A stretch of DNA of 64,000 bases from RGIG3002 sp964449325 (GTDB lineage Bacteria > Bacillota > Clostridia > Lachnospirales > Lachnospiraceae), in NCBI GenBank assembly GCA_964449325.1, contig CAYUYJ010000002.1, positions 1 to 64,000 on the forward strand, in the 5' to 3' direction. Both the position numbers and the translations under genes were made by a program. The stretch's first letter is position 1, and each line of letters opens with the position of its first letter. Under the pieces are notes generated by a model, which was not told where the DNA came from, made no database searches, and was given only the letters and a program-made list of their open reading frames with translations. Shown piece after piece: positions 1 through 8,199 of this stretch.

Positions 1-192
1 AGATTCATGGCACAGTTATCAGTTCAGATACTGTTCCGTGAATAATTCAGGCTAAGTATCGCACCGGTAATTCTTGGAGAAGGAATTCCTTTGTTTTGTG
101 AGAGTGAAAGAGCAGACCTTGTTTTTGATAAAGCCAGAACATTCGGGCAATTTTTAGAGGTTAGCTACCACACAGACATCGGGATTTGTTAG
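1..192 (+). pseudogene. C-terminal remnant of a DHFR/RibD-like reductase
   Basis: In frame 1 the sequence after position 45 reads FRLSIAPVILGEGIPLF and continues to a TAG at 190-192. The pattern LSIxPVxLGxGIPLF is typical of the C-terminal strand region of dihydrofolate reductase family (RibD_C) proteins. A TAA at 43-45 interrupts the same frame; the residues before it (1-42) are compatible with continuation of the domain, so one nonsense change (GAA to TAA) would explain it. The 5' part lies outside the window. The alternative is a fragment left by recombination. Family assignment rests on a short motif, so confidence is moderate. Confidence 0.5.
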
Positions 193-286
193 TGCAAATA
201 GTCATTCCACTTAAATTATCCAAATGAGGGATGTTATTTCAGAACAAAGAAAGGTATTTCTATGTTATAAATAGGAAGGAGTTTAC

Positions 287-1048
287 ATGAAAAAAATAGC
301 GATTATAACAGGTGCCGCCGGCGGAATAGGGCAGATATTTGTTCGTGAACTTACAAAGGAACCACTTGATGAAATATGGGTTATTGGAAGAAATGAAGAT
401 AAGCTTCATGCGCTGAAAAAAGAATTTGGAGAAAAAATTGTACCGGTATGTAAAGACTTAACAGAAAATGAAGATATATTGTCTATTTCGGATTTGATGA
501 AAGAGGAAAATGTTTCTGTTGTATGGTTGGTGAATAATGCTGGAATCGCAAGGATGGCACCAACGACAGAGTTTGGAGTTTCAGAAATTACGAAGACCAT
601 AGATTTAAATTGTAAAGCCCTTGCACTACTTATCAATATTTGTATTCCGTTTATGGAAAAAGGGGCAAAGATACTGAATATTTCTTCTGCTTCTTCGTTT
701 CAACCTGTACCATATATTAATTTATATGCTGCCACAAAAGTATTTGAGCGAAATTATTCCCGCGCTCTCAATGTAGAATTAAAACCATACGGAATTACCG
801 TAACAGCAGTATGCCCAAGTTGGGTAGATACAGATATGTTAACGAAGGAAATTAATGGTAAAAAGGTACGTTTTCCGGGAATTGTTTCTGCTGAAAAGGT
901 CGTAGAAAAAGCATTAAAAGATGCGAAAAAGGGCAAGGATATGTCAGTCTGTTCTCTATATGTAAAATGTCAGCATCTCAATGTAAAACTAATGCCACAA
1001 AAACTGACAATGAAACTTTGGATGCATAGTATTAGAAAGTATTTATGA
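287..1048 (+). CDS. SDR-family NAD(P)-dependent oxidoreductase
   Basis: This is a 253-residue classical short-chain dehydrogenase/reductase, the usual length for the family. It shows the Rossmann cofactor motif TGAAGGIG at residues 8-15, NNAG at 83-86, the tetrad Asn108, Ser134, and YAATK giving Tyr147/Lys151. It is expected to be a soluble enzyme that oxidises or reduces a carbonyl/alcohol with NAD(P); the substrate cannot be read from the sequence. The ATG at 287 follows AGGAAGGAG with good spacing. Only 9 bp separate it from the following condensation-domain gene, so the two are probably co-transcribed and may act on the same lipid or acyl product. Confidence 0.9.
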   Translation: MKKIAIITGAAGGIGQIFVRELTKEPLDEIWVIGRNEDKLHALKKEFGEKIVPVCKDLTENEDILSISDLMKEENVSVVWLVNNAGIARMAPTTEFGVSEITKTIDLNCKALALLINICIPFMEKGAKILNISSASSFQPVPYINLYAATKVFERNYSRALNVELKPYGITVTAVCPSWVDTDMLTKEINGKKVRFPGIVSAEKVVEKALKDAKKGKDMSVCSLYVKCQHLNVKLMPQKLTMKLWMHSIRKYL

Positions 1049-1057
1049 GGAAATAGA

Positions 1058-2248
1058 ATGAATGAAATTGTAACAGAACGTCCGAATCTGTTTGAGCCCA
1101 ATGTATATATTACAGTATGTGTTGAAATAGCAGGAAAAATAGGTCAAAATAAGCTGACTGACGCTATAAAGCAGGCATTTGCAGCAAATGAAGCGACTAT
1201 GTCTAAAATCGTATTGGAACAGGGGGTGGCATATTATGAAAAATTGCCTGTATCTCACTGTAAGATAGAGATAGCAAATGAAAATCAGAGCTGGATAGAG
1301 CTTGTGAAGCAAAATGAAAAAGTTCCTTTTGCGATTGATCAGGGAGAATTAGTCAGAGCATTTATTATTCCATTTGAGGACAAAACACAGATTATGATTA
1401 TGGCTCATCACTTAGTAGGTGATGGTAAATCTATAATCTATTTTGTAAAAGATATTATGAATGCTTTATCCGATATTCAGCTTAACTACAAGCCCTTTGC
1501 TTTGCTTGGAAGAGATTTCACACAGAAGGAATTGTCCGTGGCGGCAAAATTATATGCACGTTACTGTAAACTTAAATGGAGTGACCGTTCTTTTACGTGG
1601 CAGCATTATTATAATTTGCACAATAAGTATTGGGATACTGTTTCATCTGACATACAATATGAAATTTTGTCTGTAGAAGAAACACAAAAAATAATAGAAT
1701 CTGCAAAGCAAATCGGTTGTTCGGTTAATAGTTACCTGGTAACAATGTTTTTACAGAAATATCAAAAGAGGTGTGAAGTAGGAATACCTGTTAGTATACG
1801 ACAAGGTAAAAACGAAGCAATGTCAAACCTTACTTCAGGCATTAGCATCAATTATAAGTATGATACAAAAAAATCATTTACTGTAAATGCAATACAGGTA
1901 CATAAGAGAATTATAAGAATGTTGAAACGGAATAAAGTATTTGTATTGCAATTCCTTGCTGAATTACCTATGACGTTGATAGATGCTGTGTTATTGAATA
2001 GATATGATTTTTGCAATGACCGTTTAGCAGAAAAAACTGCAAAAGTTATGGGCTACTCCGGGAAAAAGAAGAGAGATATAGGTATTACGAACTTGACAGT
2101 GATTGATATACCTGTTGTTTACGGAAGTTATGAGATTGGAAATATTATCTTTATTCCCCCTGCGGTTTCCTATTCTCATAACATAATCGGAGTTTCAACT
2201 TTTAATGGGAAAATGACAATTTCATACCACAATATTACAACAACATAG
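1058..2248 (+). CDS. condensation-domain acyltransferase-like protein
   Basis: This 396-residue protein carries HHLVGDG at residues 117-123, the HHxxxDG active-site motif of the chloramphenicol acetyltransferase/NRPS condensation/wax-ester synthase superfamily. The second His is the expected general base. It is a stand-alone domain with no carrier protein or adenylation domain nearby, so it more likely resembles alcohol acyltransferase or PapA-type free-standing enzymes than a peptide synthetase. It directly follows an SDR gene (9 bp gap), suggesting a reduce-then-acylate pair. Its C-terminal half is poorly recognisable. Substrate and product are unknown. Confidence 0.75.
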   Translation: MNEIVTERPNLFEPNVYITVCVEIAGKIGQNKLTDAIKQAFAANEATMSKIVLEQGVAYYEKLPVSHCKIEIANENQSWIELVKQNEKVPFAIDQGELVRAFIIPFEDKTQIMIMAHHLVGDGKSIIYFVKDIMNALSDIQLNYKPFALLGRDFTQKELSVAAKLYARYCKLKWSDRSFTWQHYYNLHNKYWDTVSSDIQYEILSVEETQKIIESAKQIGCSVNSYLVTMFLQKYQKRCEVGIPVSIRQGKNEAMSNLTSGISINYKYDTKKSFTVNAIQVHKRIIRMLKRNKVFVLQFLAELPMTLIDAVLLNRYDFCNDRLAEKTAKVMGYSGKKKRDIGITNLTVIDIPVVYGSYEIGNIIFIPPAVSYSHNIIGVSTFNGKMTISYHNITTT

Positions 2249-2309
2249 TTATCTTGCGAAAGATTTGTTAGAGATTTAGAAAAACGAACATTATATATGG
2301 AGAAAAATT

Positions 2310-2684
2310 ATGAAAGCAATGGAAAAAGATTGGTATAAGAAAATTTGGACACTTGATATTCAAGATCAGTCATGGGTTGAGGATACAAAACGACAAGTGG
2401 ATTTTCTTATTGAAAAACTGGAACTGAAAGGAACTGAGAGGATACTTGACTTAGCCTGTGGCTTTGGACGTCATTCGCTGGAGCTTGCACGGCGTGGCTA
2501 TGATGTGACAGGTGTTGATATTACTCCTGAATACGTAGAATATGCCACAAAGCAGGCGCAAACTGAGAAACTGAATGCCAGTTTTATCTGCTCGGATATT
2601 ATGAATGGGAGTTATGCAGATTATAGAGGTACTTTGTCATCGGATAACAAAATTCAGATAATGGTTTGCTCAAAGAAAATGTGA
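2310..2684 (+). pseudogene. 5' fragment of a class I SAM methyltransferase
   Basis: The 124-codon reading frame begins like a normal class I methyltransferase: the SAM-binding motif DLACGFGRHS lies at about residues 47-56 and the acidic residue GVD at 68-70 would contact the SAM ribose. Family members run about 240-260 residues, but here homology stops near residue 107 (about base 2630). The rest is encoded by a repeated non-coding sequence (2635 onward) also present at 9830. The catalytic and substrate half is missing, so the product is almost certainly inactive. The ATG at 2310 follows GGAG with a 6-7 base gap. A recombination event at the repeat boundary probably cut the gene. Confidence 0.8.
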
Positions 2685-2768
2685 AATCTGTTTAGAACGT
2701 AGAATGATGATTTGAAAATAAAAAGAAGTCGGGTAAAGGATTGTACGGTTTGACCTTTACCCGATTTT
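2635..2768. repeat. direct repeat copy 1 (34 bp + terminator)
   Basis: Bases 2635-2668 are identical to 9830-9863 (34 bp), and 2753-2768 match 9864-9879 (16 bp). In this copy the two blocks are separated by 84 bp, which begins after GGTTTG (2663-2668) and ends with a second GGTTTG (2747-2752). In the other copy the blocks are fused at a single GGTTTG. The second block is the right arm of a terminator hairpin, so this copy looks ancestral. The pair brackets about 7.2 kb of accessory genes. Confidence 0.85.
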
Positions 2769-2770
2769 GT
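2729..2770 (+). terminator. Rho-independent terminator
   Basis: Perfect 11-bp stem TCGGGTAAAGG (2729-2739) with CCTTTACCCGA (2754-2764), a 14-base loop and a TTTTGTT tail. It lies downstream of the truncated methyltransferase. The right arm is duplicated, without the left arm, at 9865-9875. Confidence 0.8.
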
Positions 2771-2831
2771 TATATCTGTGGGAAACGAGCGAGGATACAT
2801 CCGGTACGGAATTATGAATCAAAAAAATCTA

Positions 2832-2884
2832 TTGACATTACTTCGCTTGTGTGATAAATTAAAAATACTTTAAAAAGTATTTTT
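2832..2884 (+). promoter_or_regulatory. promoter and palindromic operator of the ROK-MATE operon
   Basis: A -35 TTGACA (2832-2837) and -10-like TAAATT (2855-2860) are 17 bp apart. Immediately downstream, AAAAATACTTT (2861-2871) and AAAGTATTTTT (2874-2884) form a perfect 11-bp inverted repeat with a 2-bp centre. Placement over the transcription start fits an autoregulatory operator for the adjacent ROK regulator; that link is inference. Confidence 0.7.
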
Positions 2885-2930
2885 AAAAAGTCGGTAGATC
2901 ATACGAACCAAGACCAAGGAGGATAATAAT

Positions 2931-3878
2931 ATGAGCGAAAAGGTTGCCCATTTTGAACTGGTTAAGCAACAAAACAAAAAAACAGTAAGAAATGTCTTGA
3001 GAGACAAGCACGCAATAGGAATATCAGATTTGGCACAGGAGACAGGTTTATCATATCCTACCGTATCTAATTTGATGAAAGAACTTTTTGAAGCAGGAGA
3101 GGTGATAGAACATGCACAGACTGTCTGTAAAGGCGGGAGACCGGCTACACAATATAGTCTGAATGCGGAATATCAATATGGTGTTACCATGATTCTTGAA
3201 AAAAACGGGTTAAACTATGTAGTGGTCGATACATTTTGTAAAGAAGTGGAACGCGGAACCTTTGCGCTTATACACGATAATATTACAACTAACGATTTTC
3301 TATCAAATGTAAAACAACTCAAACAAAAGTATCCAAACATAAAAACTATTGCATTAGGGATTCCGGGTGTTGCCATTGAGAACGATATCAAATTTTTAGA
3401 TGTATTTCCTGATCTTGAGGGAACAGATTTGTCCAAAAAACTTAAAGATGAACTGGATGTAAAACTGGTTGTGGAAAATGATAGTAATGCAATGGCATTG
3501 GCGCAGGTTAACGGAGATGAATCATTTGCACATGTGATATATCTGAGAAAATGTGTCGGTACAGGTATTGTGATCAACGGAAGCTTGTTTCGGGGAATTG
3601 GCGGATATGCCGGAGAACTGGAGAGTATCTGTCAGAATCTTCAGGAATCAACTCCGGCAATGATCGAGGTTGTAAAGAACATTACCGGGGTTTTGAACCT
3701 GGGTAAAATATACATCTCTGCGGATTGCGAATTAGATACAGATGCGATTATTAAGGGACTTCATGCATTTTTTTCAGCAGAGAAAATACCAAAGCTGATC
3801 ATTGTGAATGATCCCGAATTGATATATGAAAAAGGACTGATAGAAAGGCTGTTAATCATATGGAGAGAACAAGTCTGA
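2931..3878 (+). CDS. ROK-family transcriptional regulator
   Basis: This 315-residue protein has an N-terminal winged helix-turn-helix (about residues 10-75: IGISDLAQETGLSYPTVSNLMKEL, here cited by position 24-47 as the recognition region) followed by GGRP and a ROK sugar-kinase-like domain with ALGIPG and VENDSNAMALA. The ROK zinc motif (CxCGxxGCxE) is not visible and the protein is about 60 residues shorter than typical NagC/XylR regulators, so sugar phosphorylation is unlikely. AAGGAGG precedes the ATG. The MATE exporter gene begins within its stop codon. Ligand unknown; it probably represses its own operon through the palindrome at 2861-2884. Confidence 0.85.
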   Translation: MSEKVAHFELVKQQNKKTVRNVLRDKHAIGISDLAQETGLSYPTVSNLMKELFEAGEVIEHAQTVCKGGRPATQYSLNAEYQYGVTMILEKNGLNYVVVDTFCKEVERGTFALIHDNITTNDFLSNVKQLKQKYPNIKTIALGIPGVAIENDIKFLDVFPDLEGTDLSKKLKDELDVKLVVENDSNAMALAQVNGDESFAHVIYLRKCVGTGIVINGSLFRGIGGYAGELESICQNLQESTPAMIEVVKNITGVLNLGKIYISADCELDTDAIIKGLHAFFSAEKIPKLIIVNDPELIYEKGLIERLLIIWREQV

Positions 3879-5230
3879 TGAAACCAGATAAAAATATTAT
3901 AAAAGAAACAAGTCTGCTTGCATTTCCGATTATCATCCAGGGGCTTGTTTATGAATTACAATCACTTACCGATAAGGCTTTTTTAGGACATCTGAAAACA
4001 GAATATGTTTCGGCGATCGGAGCGGCTCAACTTCCGCTTAATGCTACGATGGATGGACTTGTGGCACTGTCAGTGGCGATTACAATTATCGTCTCTCACC
4101 TATATGGTGCAAAAAAGCAGGAGGAAGCGATCAATTATGTCAAAAGTGCCATGTTGTACAGCGGTCTGCTAGGTGTAAGTGTCTGTTTCTTATGGGAGTT
4201 TTTTACATATCCGATCTTGGATTTTTTTAAGGTAGATCCACTGATCATCAGCCACAGTGTGGGTTATGTGAAAATCTGCGCTCTGTTCTTTCTGGTTATA
4301 GGTATAGATTCATCATTAAATGCCATGCTGCAGGGATTTGGAAAAACAAAGATCATTATGTATTCCGGAATCATCAAAGTATTTTTTAATATTTTCTTAT
4401 CCTGGGTACTCATTTTTGGAAAATTGGGTTTTAAAGAATATCATGTAGCCGGAGCTGCAATTGGAACGCTTATTTCAAATTGTTTTGCATTTTGCTTTGT
4501 TCTAAGCTTCTGTTTTATCAAGCGAAAAGAATTAGGATTTAGAGAATTCAGACCAAAAGATTTTTCTATTACTTACTATAGCAAAGTGATAAAGGTTGGT
4601 GCTCCGGTAGGTATCGAGTATTTGTTATGGAACTTTTCCAACCTGCTCCTGGTGAGATTCATCAATGAATTCAGCTATATCAGTATGTCAATCTATACAG
4701 TGACATTTGGAATCCAGTGTATCGTCTATGCTGTGTTTGCAAATTATTCAAAAGCTGCATTGACACTGATCGGGCAAAGCCTTGGAGCGCGAAACTATAA
4801 AAAAGCAAATGATGTTTTTTACAATTGCCTGATCATTAATATATTGATCATCCTATGTGCCAATGTTATTTTATTTAGTTTTACAGAGGACATACTCAGC
4901 ATGTTTTTAAAAGAACCAAATGTTGTTGCACTGGGGGATAAGTATCTGAAACTAATCGGAATTATTATGTTGCCGCAGAGCCTGAATGTTGTATGTGGAA
5001 ACGCAATTAAAGGAAACGGGAATACAAAGTGGATGCTGCTTTCGCAAATATTTGGTTCGTTTTTTGTGATTAGTATGTCTTTTCTATTAATCAGAGGTTT
5101 CCATATGGATATGGTAGCCATTTATCTGGTGATTTTTTTGGACGAGACGATCAGAGGAATTACCAATTACATTTATTATAAGAGAAAATATCTGAATGTA
5201 AGAATACCGGATAAAATAATGATGAAATAG
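3878..5230 (+). CDS. MATE-family efflux transporter
   Basis: About 450 residues with the 12 hydrophobic segments and internal two-fold arrangement of multidrug and toxic compound extrusion proteins (MatE; DinF/NorM type), which export cationic drugs or metabolites using Na+ or H+ gradients. The recognisable start is ETSLLAFPIIIQGLVYELQ. I place the start at the ATG 3878, which overlaps the TGA of the ROK gene (ATGA) and has GGAGAG about 10 bases upstream; an in-frame ATG at 3860 is the alternative. Translational coupling with the ROK gene suggests the pair forms a ligand-responsive efflux unit. Substrate not predictable. Confidence 0.9.
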   Translation: MKPDKNIIKETSLLAFPIIIQGLVYELQSLTDKAFLGHLKTEYVSAIGAAQLPLNATMDGLVALSVAITIIVSHLYGAKKQEEAINYVKSAMLYSGLLGVSVCFLWEFFTYPILDFFKVDPLIISHSVGYVKICALFFLVIGIDSSLNAMLQGFGKTKIIMYSGIIKVFFNIFLSWVLIFGKLGFKEYHVAGAAIGTLISNCFAFCFVLSFCFIKRKELGFREFRPKDFSITYYSKVIKVGAPVGIEYLLWNFSNLLLVRFINEFSYISMSIYTVTFGIQCIVYAVFANYSKAALTLIGQSLGARNYKKANDVFYNCLIINILIILCANVILFSFTEDILSMFLKEPNVVALGDKYLKLIGIIMLPQSLNVVCGNAIKGNGNTKWMLLSQIFGSFFVISMSFLLIRGFHMDMVAIYLVIFLDETIRGITNYIYYKRKYLNVRIPDKIMMK

Positions 5231-5300
5231 AAAAAAGAAATAATTAAGTTTATTGGATAGTTATATAATTCCAATTTTGTGAATAAAGGAGTACTTGAAA

Positions 5301-5825
5301 ATGATTGAAACAGATAGATTAATACTTAGAGAATATACAATAGATGATTTTGATTCATTATATGAAATTGTATCAGATTCAGAAACAATGCAGCATTATC
5401 CCGCTCCATTTGATAAAGAACGCACTAGAGGTTGGATTACATGGAATCTGGAAAACTATGAGAAATATGGTTTTGGATTATGGGCAGTTGTATTGAAGGA
5501 AACGGGAGAATTTATTGGTGATTGTGGAATTTCTATTCAGGATATTGATGGAGAAATGCTTCCGGAGATTGGTTATCATATTCATAAGAAATTTTGGCGA
5601 AAAGGATTTGGAAAAGAGGCTGCAAAGGCGTCTCGTGATTGGTTATTTAAAAATACAGATTACGACGTAGTTTATTCGTATATGAAATACACAAATGTAG
5701 GTTCTTATTGTACAGCTATGGCTAATGGCATGAAAAAGGTTAAGGAATATGCAGACCCTAAAAATATAATTTCATATGTATATGCTATTACAAGAGAAGA
5801 ATGGGAATTAATGCATGAGCGGTGA
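5301..5825 (+). CDS. GNAT-family N-acetyltransferase (RimJ/RimL type)
   Basis: A 174-residue GNAT of the Acetyltransf_3 type, opening with IETDRLILREYTIDDF. Acetyl-CoA-binding motif A is represented by IHKKFWRKGFGKEAAKAS (about residues 93-110). It transfers an acetyl group to an amine; members act on ribosomal protein N-termini or small molecules, and the acceptor cannot be told here. The ATG at 5301 has AAGGAG 9 bases upstream; an in-frame TTG at 5295 is less likely. The 3' end overlaps the beginning of a second, broken GNAT reading frame (from 5815). Confidence 0.85.
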   Translation: MIETDRLILREYTIDDFDSLYEIVSDSETMQHYPAPFDKERTRGWITWNLENYEKYGFGLWAVVLKETGEFIGDCGISIQDIDGEMLPEIGYHIHKKFWRKGFGKEAAKASRDWLFKNTDYDVVYSYMKYTNVGSYCTAMANGMKKVKEYADPKNIISYVYAITREEWELMHER

Positions 5826-5988
5826 CAAGATTGTCGGCGGTATGGGTGTAATCGAAAATGACTTCCATGATAGGAAAGACCTTACGCCGAATGTCTGCGC
5901 AGTCTATACAGAAAAAGACTACTGTTGCAAAGGAATCGCATCCATTATTCGAATAAATCGGAATATAAGAAATGCAAGGAAAATGTGA
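5815..5988 (+). pseudogene. internal fragment of a second GNAT acetyltransferase
   Basis: The frame from the ATG at 5815 reads MSGDKIVGGMGVIENDFHDR and later NVCAVYTEKDYCCKGIA, which is the central beta-strand and motif A region of small GNAT enzymes (GGxGVIENDFHxRKDLxPNxCAVY). Neither the N-terminal strands nor the C-terminal part (FYxxxGF) are attached; the frame ends at 5986-5988 after unrelated residues. A C-terminal GNAT piece lies 500 bp downstream (6484-6603), possibly from the same ancestral gene. Confidence 0.65.
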
Positions 5989-6003
5989 ATGGAGAAGTGC
6001 TAA

Positions 6004-6478
6004 ATGATACACGATATAATGAAAAATTTATTAATAGAGCGTCCGGTAGGCTCGAAGAACAATATGGACATTCTTTTATACTTAGAAAATATGATGGTGA
6101 ATATGGGATATAAAGTAGAGAAATTACCTTTTACATGCACAACCTGTGAAACAGGAGAATCCTGCTTAACACTGAATGATAGGAGATTTAAAATTCAAGC
6201 GAGCCCTTTTTCACAGCCGTTTGAGGGTTCTGGAAGATTGGCATTTGTCAAAAGTTTGGAAGAACTGGAAGCGGCAAATTGCCGGAATTGTATTTTGGTT
6301 GTTGGTGGAGAACTGGTGGCAACGCCGTTACAACCAAAAGAGTATCCCTTCATCTGATTTATTTGAAGGTGGGTTAGACAATACACATACGATGCGAGAT
6401 ACACTGGATACAGTTGATCTTAGTCAGATAGAACTTGCAGTTAATTACATTAACCAAACGGTAGATTTATACAAATAA
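6004..6478 (+). pseudogene. internally deleted M28-type metallopeptidase
   Basis: Bases 6004-6357 encode an N-terminal segment typical of M28 family aminopeptidases (LLIERPVGSKNN, MVNMGYKVEKLPF, FSQPFEGSG, LEELEAANCRN, PLQPKEYPF). The frame is then lost. From about 6355 another frame (ending at 6478) encodes a C-terminal signature, NTHTMRDTLDTVDLSQIEL, resembling the family's final H-T-x-x-D-T-x-D-x-V-D segment. The roughly 250-residue catalytic middle with the metal ligands is absent. This is best explained as an internal deletion plus frameshift; the product would be dead. Confidence 0.75.
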
Positions 6479-6483
6479 CAAAT

Positions 6484-6603
6484 ATCATATCTGAGGGAGC
6501 TGCTGCGAGAGCATTCTATAAGCGAATAGGTTTTTCAGAAGGAAAGCTGACTAAAGAATTTGGAAGTCCGGTTCAAGGATTTTGTTCTGTGACATTTACA
6601 TAA
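6484..6603 (+). pseudogene. C-terminal fragment of a GNAT acetyltransferase
   Basis: The frame 6484-6603 reads ISEGAAARAFYKRIGFSEG then KLTKEFGSPVQGF, ending at TAA. A-R-x-F-Y-x-x-x-G-F is motif B of GNAT enzymes. There is no start codon or N-terminal domain attached. It may be the detached end of the GNAT fragment at 5815-5988, with the M28 remnant lying between them. Confidence 0.6.
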
Positions 6604-6653
6604 TACTTTATTCAGCGAAGAAGTATTTTGGCGACTGGAGGTTGACATCTTAA

Positions 6654-7448
6654 ATGGGTGTAAATGATTTTAAATTAAAGTTGGTGGAAGAAATCTCAAA
6701 TTGCGATGAGATATTAGGAATTGGACAGACAGGAGACATTAATGCCCCTCTTATCGCGGGTAAGAGTGATATAGATATGTTTATCATATGCAAAACGGTA
6801 CCTGATTCTGATAGGCGTCTTTCTTTATACAAATCGCTTGATGGTTTATATGACAAACTTGAAATGGAAGTCTGTTCAGGTGGTGTATGGGGATATGGAG
6901 ATATATTTTATATTAACGGAATTGATGTTATGCCAATGTATTTCTCTGTAACGAATATGCAGGAATACATTGATGAGATATTGGCAGGAAAGCATTTGGA
7001 AAAAGAGGGGAGCTTTTATCCTATTGGTCGTCTTGCAAGCATTGAGACAATTAATGTTTTATGGGAGAAGAATAATGCATGGACTAATATTGTTAACAAA
7101 GTAAGGACATATCCGCAAGATTTGTTTGATAAGTGGTATTCGTCTGAAGTTTGGAGAATTGTCGATGAGGAAGACCTGGGAAGAGCTAAACTGCGTCACG
7201 AAGTATTATTTTATCATCAGGTTGTAGAAGAGTTTTTGGATCATTTTTTACAAGCACTATATGCAAAGAATAGACGATACTTTCCGAGTCGAAAAAGAAC
7301 AGAAAGTGCAATTACCGCATTTGAACTAAAACCGCAGAATTGTTATGAGAGACTTTTGAAGATTGTTAATCTGGGAAGTAATGAAAATACAATAGATGAC
7401 TCGATTGAGGAACTGCGAAAACTTTGTAAAGAATTAATAGAATTATGA
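6654..7448 (+). CDS. nucleotidyltransferase-domain protein
   Basis: This 264-residue protein begins with a nucleotidyltransferase (Pol beta-like) fold: GIGQTGDINAP at about residues 23-33 and SDIDMFIIC at 38-46 supply the G-x-x-G/S and metal-binding D-x-D pattern. An alpha-helical C-terminal part follows. Relatives include aminoglycoside nucleotidyltransferases and minimal toxin-antitoxin nucleotidyltransferases; no antitoxin gene is adjacent and the substrate is unknown. The ATG at 6654 has GGAGG about 12 bases upstream, a long spacing. It follows a run of pseudogenes and precedes a convergent TetR gene. Confidence 0.7.
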   Translation: MGVNDFKLKLVEEISNCDEILGIGQTGDINAPLIAGKSDIDMFIICKTVPDSDRRLSLYKSLDGLYDKLEMEVCSGGVWGYGDIFYINGIDVMPMYFSVTNMQEYIDEILAGKHLEKEGSFYPIGRLASIETINVLWEKNNAWTNIVNKVRTYPQDLFDKWYSSEVWRIVDEEDLGRAKLRHEVLFYHQVVEEFLDHFLQALYAKNRRYFPSRKRTESAITAFELKPQNCYERLLKIVNLGSNENTIDDSIEELRKLCKELIEL

Positions 7449-7501
7449 CAGAAATGAAAGATACGCAAGATTTCGTTTGATATCCGGTATTTTAAAGATT
7501 G

Positions 7502-8068
7502 TCAGGTGAAGAGAGACAGAGTGGTTATGTACTTTAGTAATGTTTTCTTTATAGTATCCGGGGAGTCTTTCATATCGTGTTCAATCCATTTCATAATTAC
7601 ATTCCAAATAGCCCCTATATTAATTGCAATAATGTAATCAACCTGTTCCGCGGAGAATGCATGGAATATAGGATGATTAGGGGGTACTATTTGATTATGT
7701 ATCATAGGAATAAAAATATTCCATTTATGTAAAAACATATGCATAAGATTATTATCCCTGAGCAGAAACAGCAAATTCTGATTTTCATTACAGAATTTAA
7801 AAATAACATCTAAAATACCGGAAAGTTGACAGTTAGGTAATTGCTGAAGCGAATATATATATTGTTGCATGACACTGTCAATATAAGCATTTAAAACATC
7901 ATCTTTCGAAAGGAAGTTACGATAAAAAGTTTTGCGTGCAACCCTTGATTCTAAAATAATTTGCTTAACCGTTATATCGTTGTAGGAATATGTGCTCATT
8001 AACCGCAAAAGTGTATCTGTTATTTCTTTTTTCGAACGAATGGCACTGGGGTTTTGTGACGGATTCAT
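7502..8068 (-). CDS. TetR/AcrR-family regulator
   Basis: A 188-residue TetR-type regulator. The N-terminal helix-turn-helix lies at about residues 10-55 (KEITDTLLRLM, YNDITVKQIILES, ARKTFYRNF), followed by a helical ligand-binding domain of the TetR_C_7 kind. I start it at the ATG 8068-8066, preceded by GAAAGGA; a TTG 30 bases upstream is less likely. It is divergent from the HXXEE-flavodoxin operon, and inverted repeats in the 131-bp intergenic space (8083-8166) are likely operators, so it probably represses both directions. Inducer unknown. Confidence 0.85.
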   Translation of the reverse strand: MNPSQNPSAIRSKKEITDTLLRLMSTYSYNDITVKQIILESRVARKTFYRNFLSKDDVLNAYIDSVMQQYIYSLQQLPNCQLSGILDVIFKFCNENQNLLFLLRDNNLMHMFLHKWNIFIPMIHNQIVPPNHPIFHAFSAEQVDYIIAINIGAIWNVIMKWIEHDMKDSPDTIKKTLLKYITTLSLFT

Positions 8069-8082
8069 TTTATTATCCTTTC

Positions 8083-8166
8083 TGACACTTTTTTTCAAAT
8101 TAGTGTCATTTTTTTTTGAAATATTGCATTTCAGGTATTTGTATTATATCATTCACTTAAAAGTGA
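8083..8166. promoter_or_regulatory. divergent operator/promoter region of TetR and HXXEE
   Basis: TGACACT (8083-8089) and AGTGTCA (8102-8108) form a perfect 7-bp dyad close to the TetR start. A second dyad, TCACTTAAAAGTGA (8153-8166), is a perfect 14-bp palindrome sharing the half-site AGTG. For the plus strand, TTGCAT (8124-8129) and TATCAT (8147-8152) are spaced by 17 bp, ending right at the second palindrome. This fits TetR binding at both promoters. Confidence 0.65.
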
Positions 8167-8199
8167 CACAAGAGTCTACTTTTTGGAAAGGAGGATGAA

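Noticed and set aside
6654..7448. Nucleotidyltransferase as part of a MNT/HEPN toxin-antitoxin pair
   Set aside because: No adjacent HEPN gene; the protein is longer than minimal nucleotidyltransferases and its neighbours are remnants and a convergent TetR.
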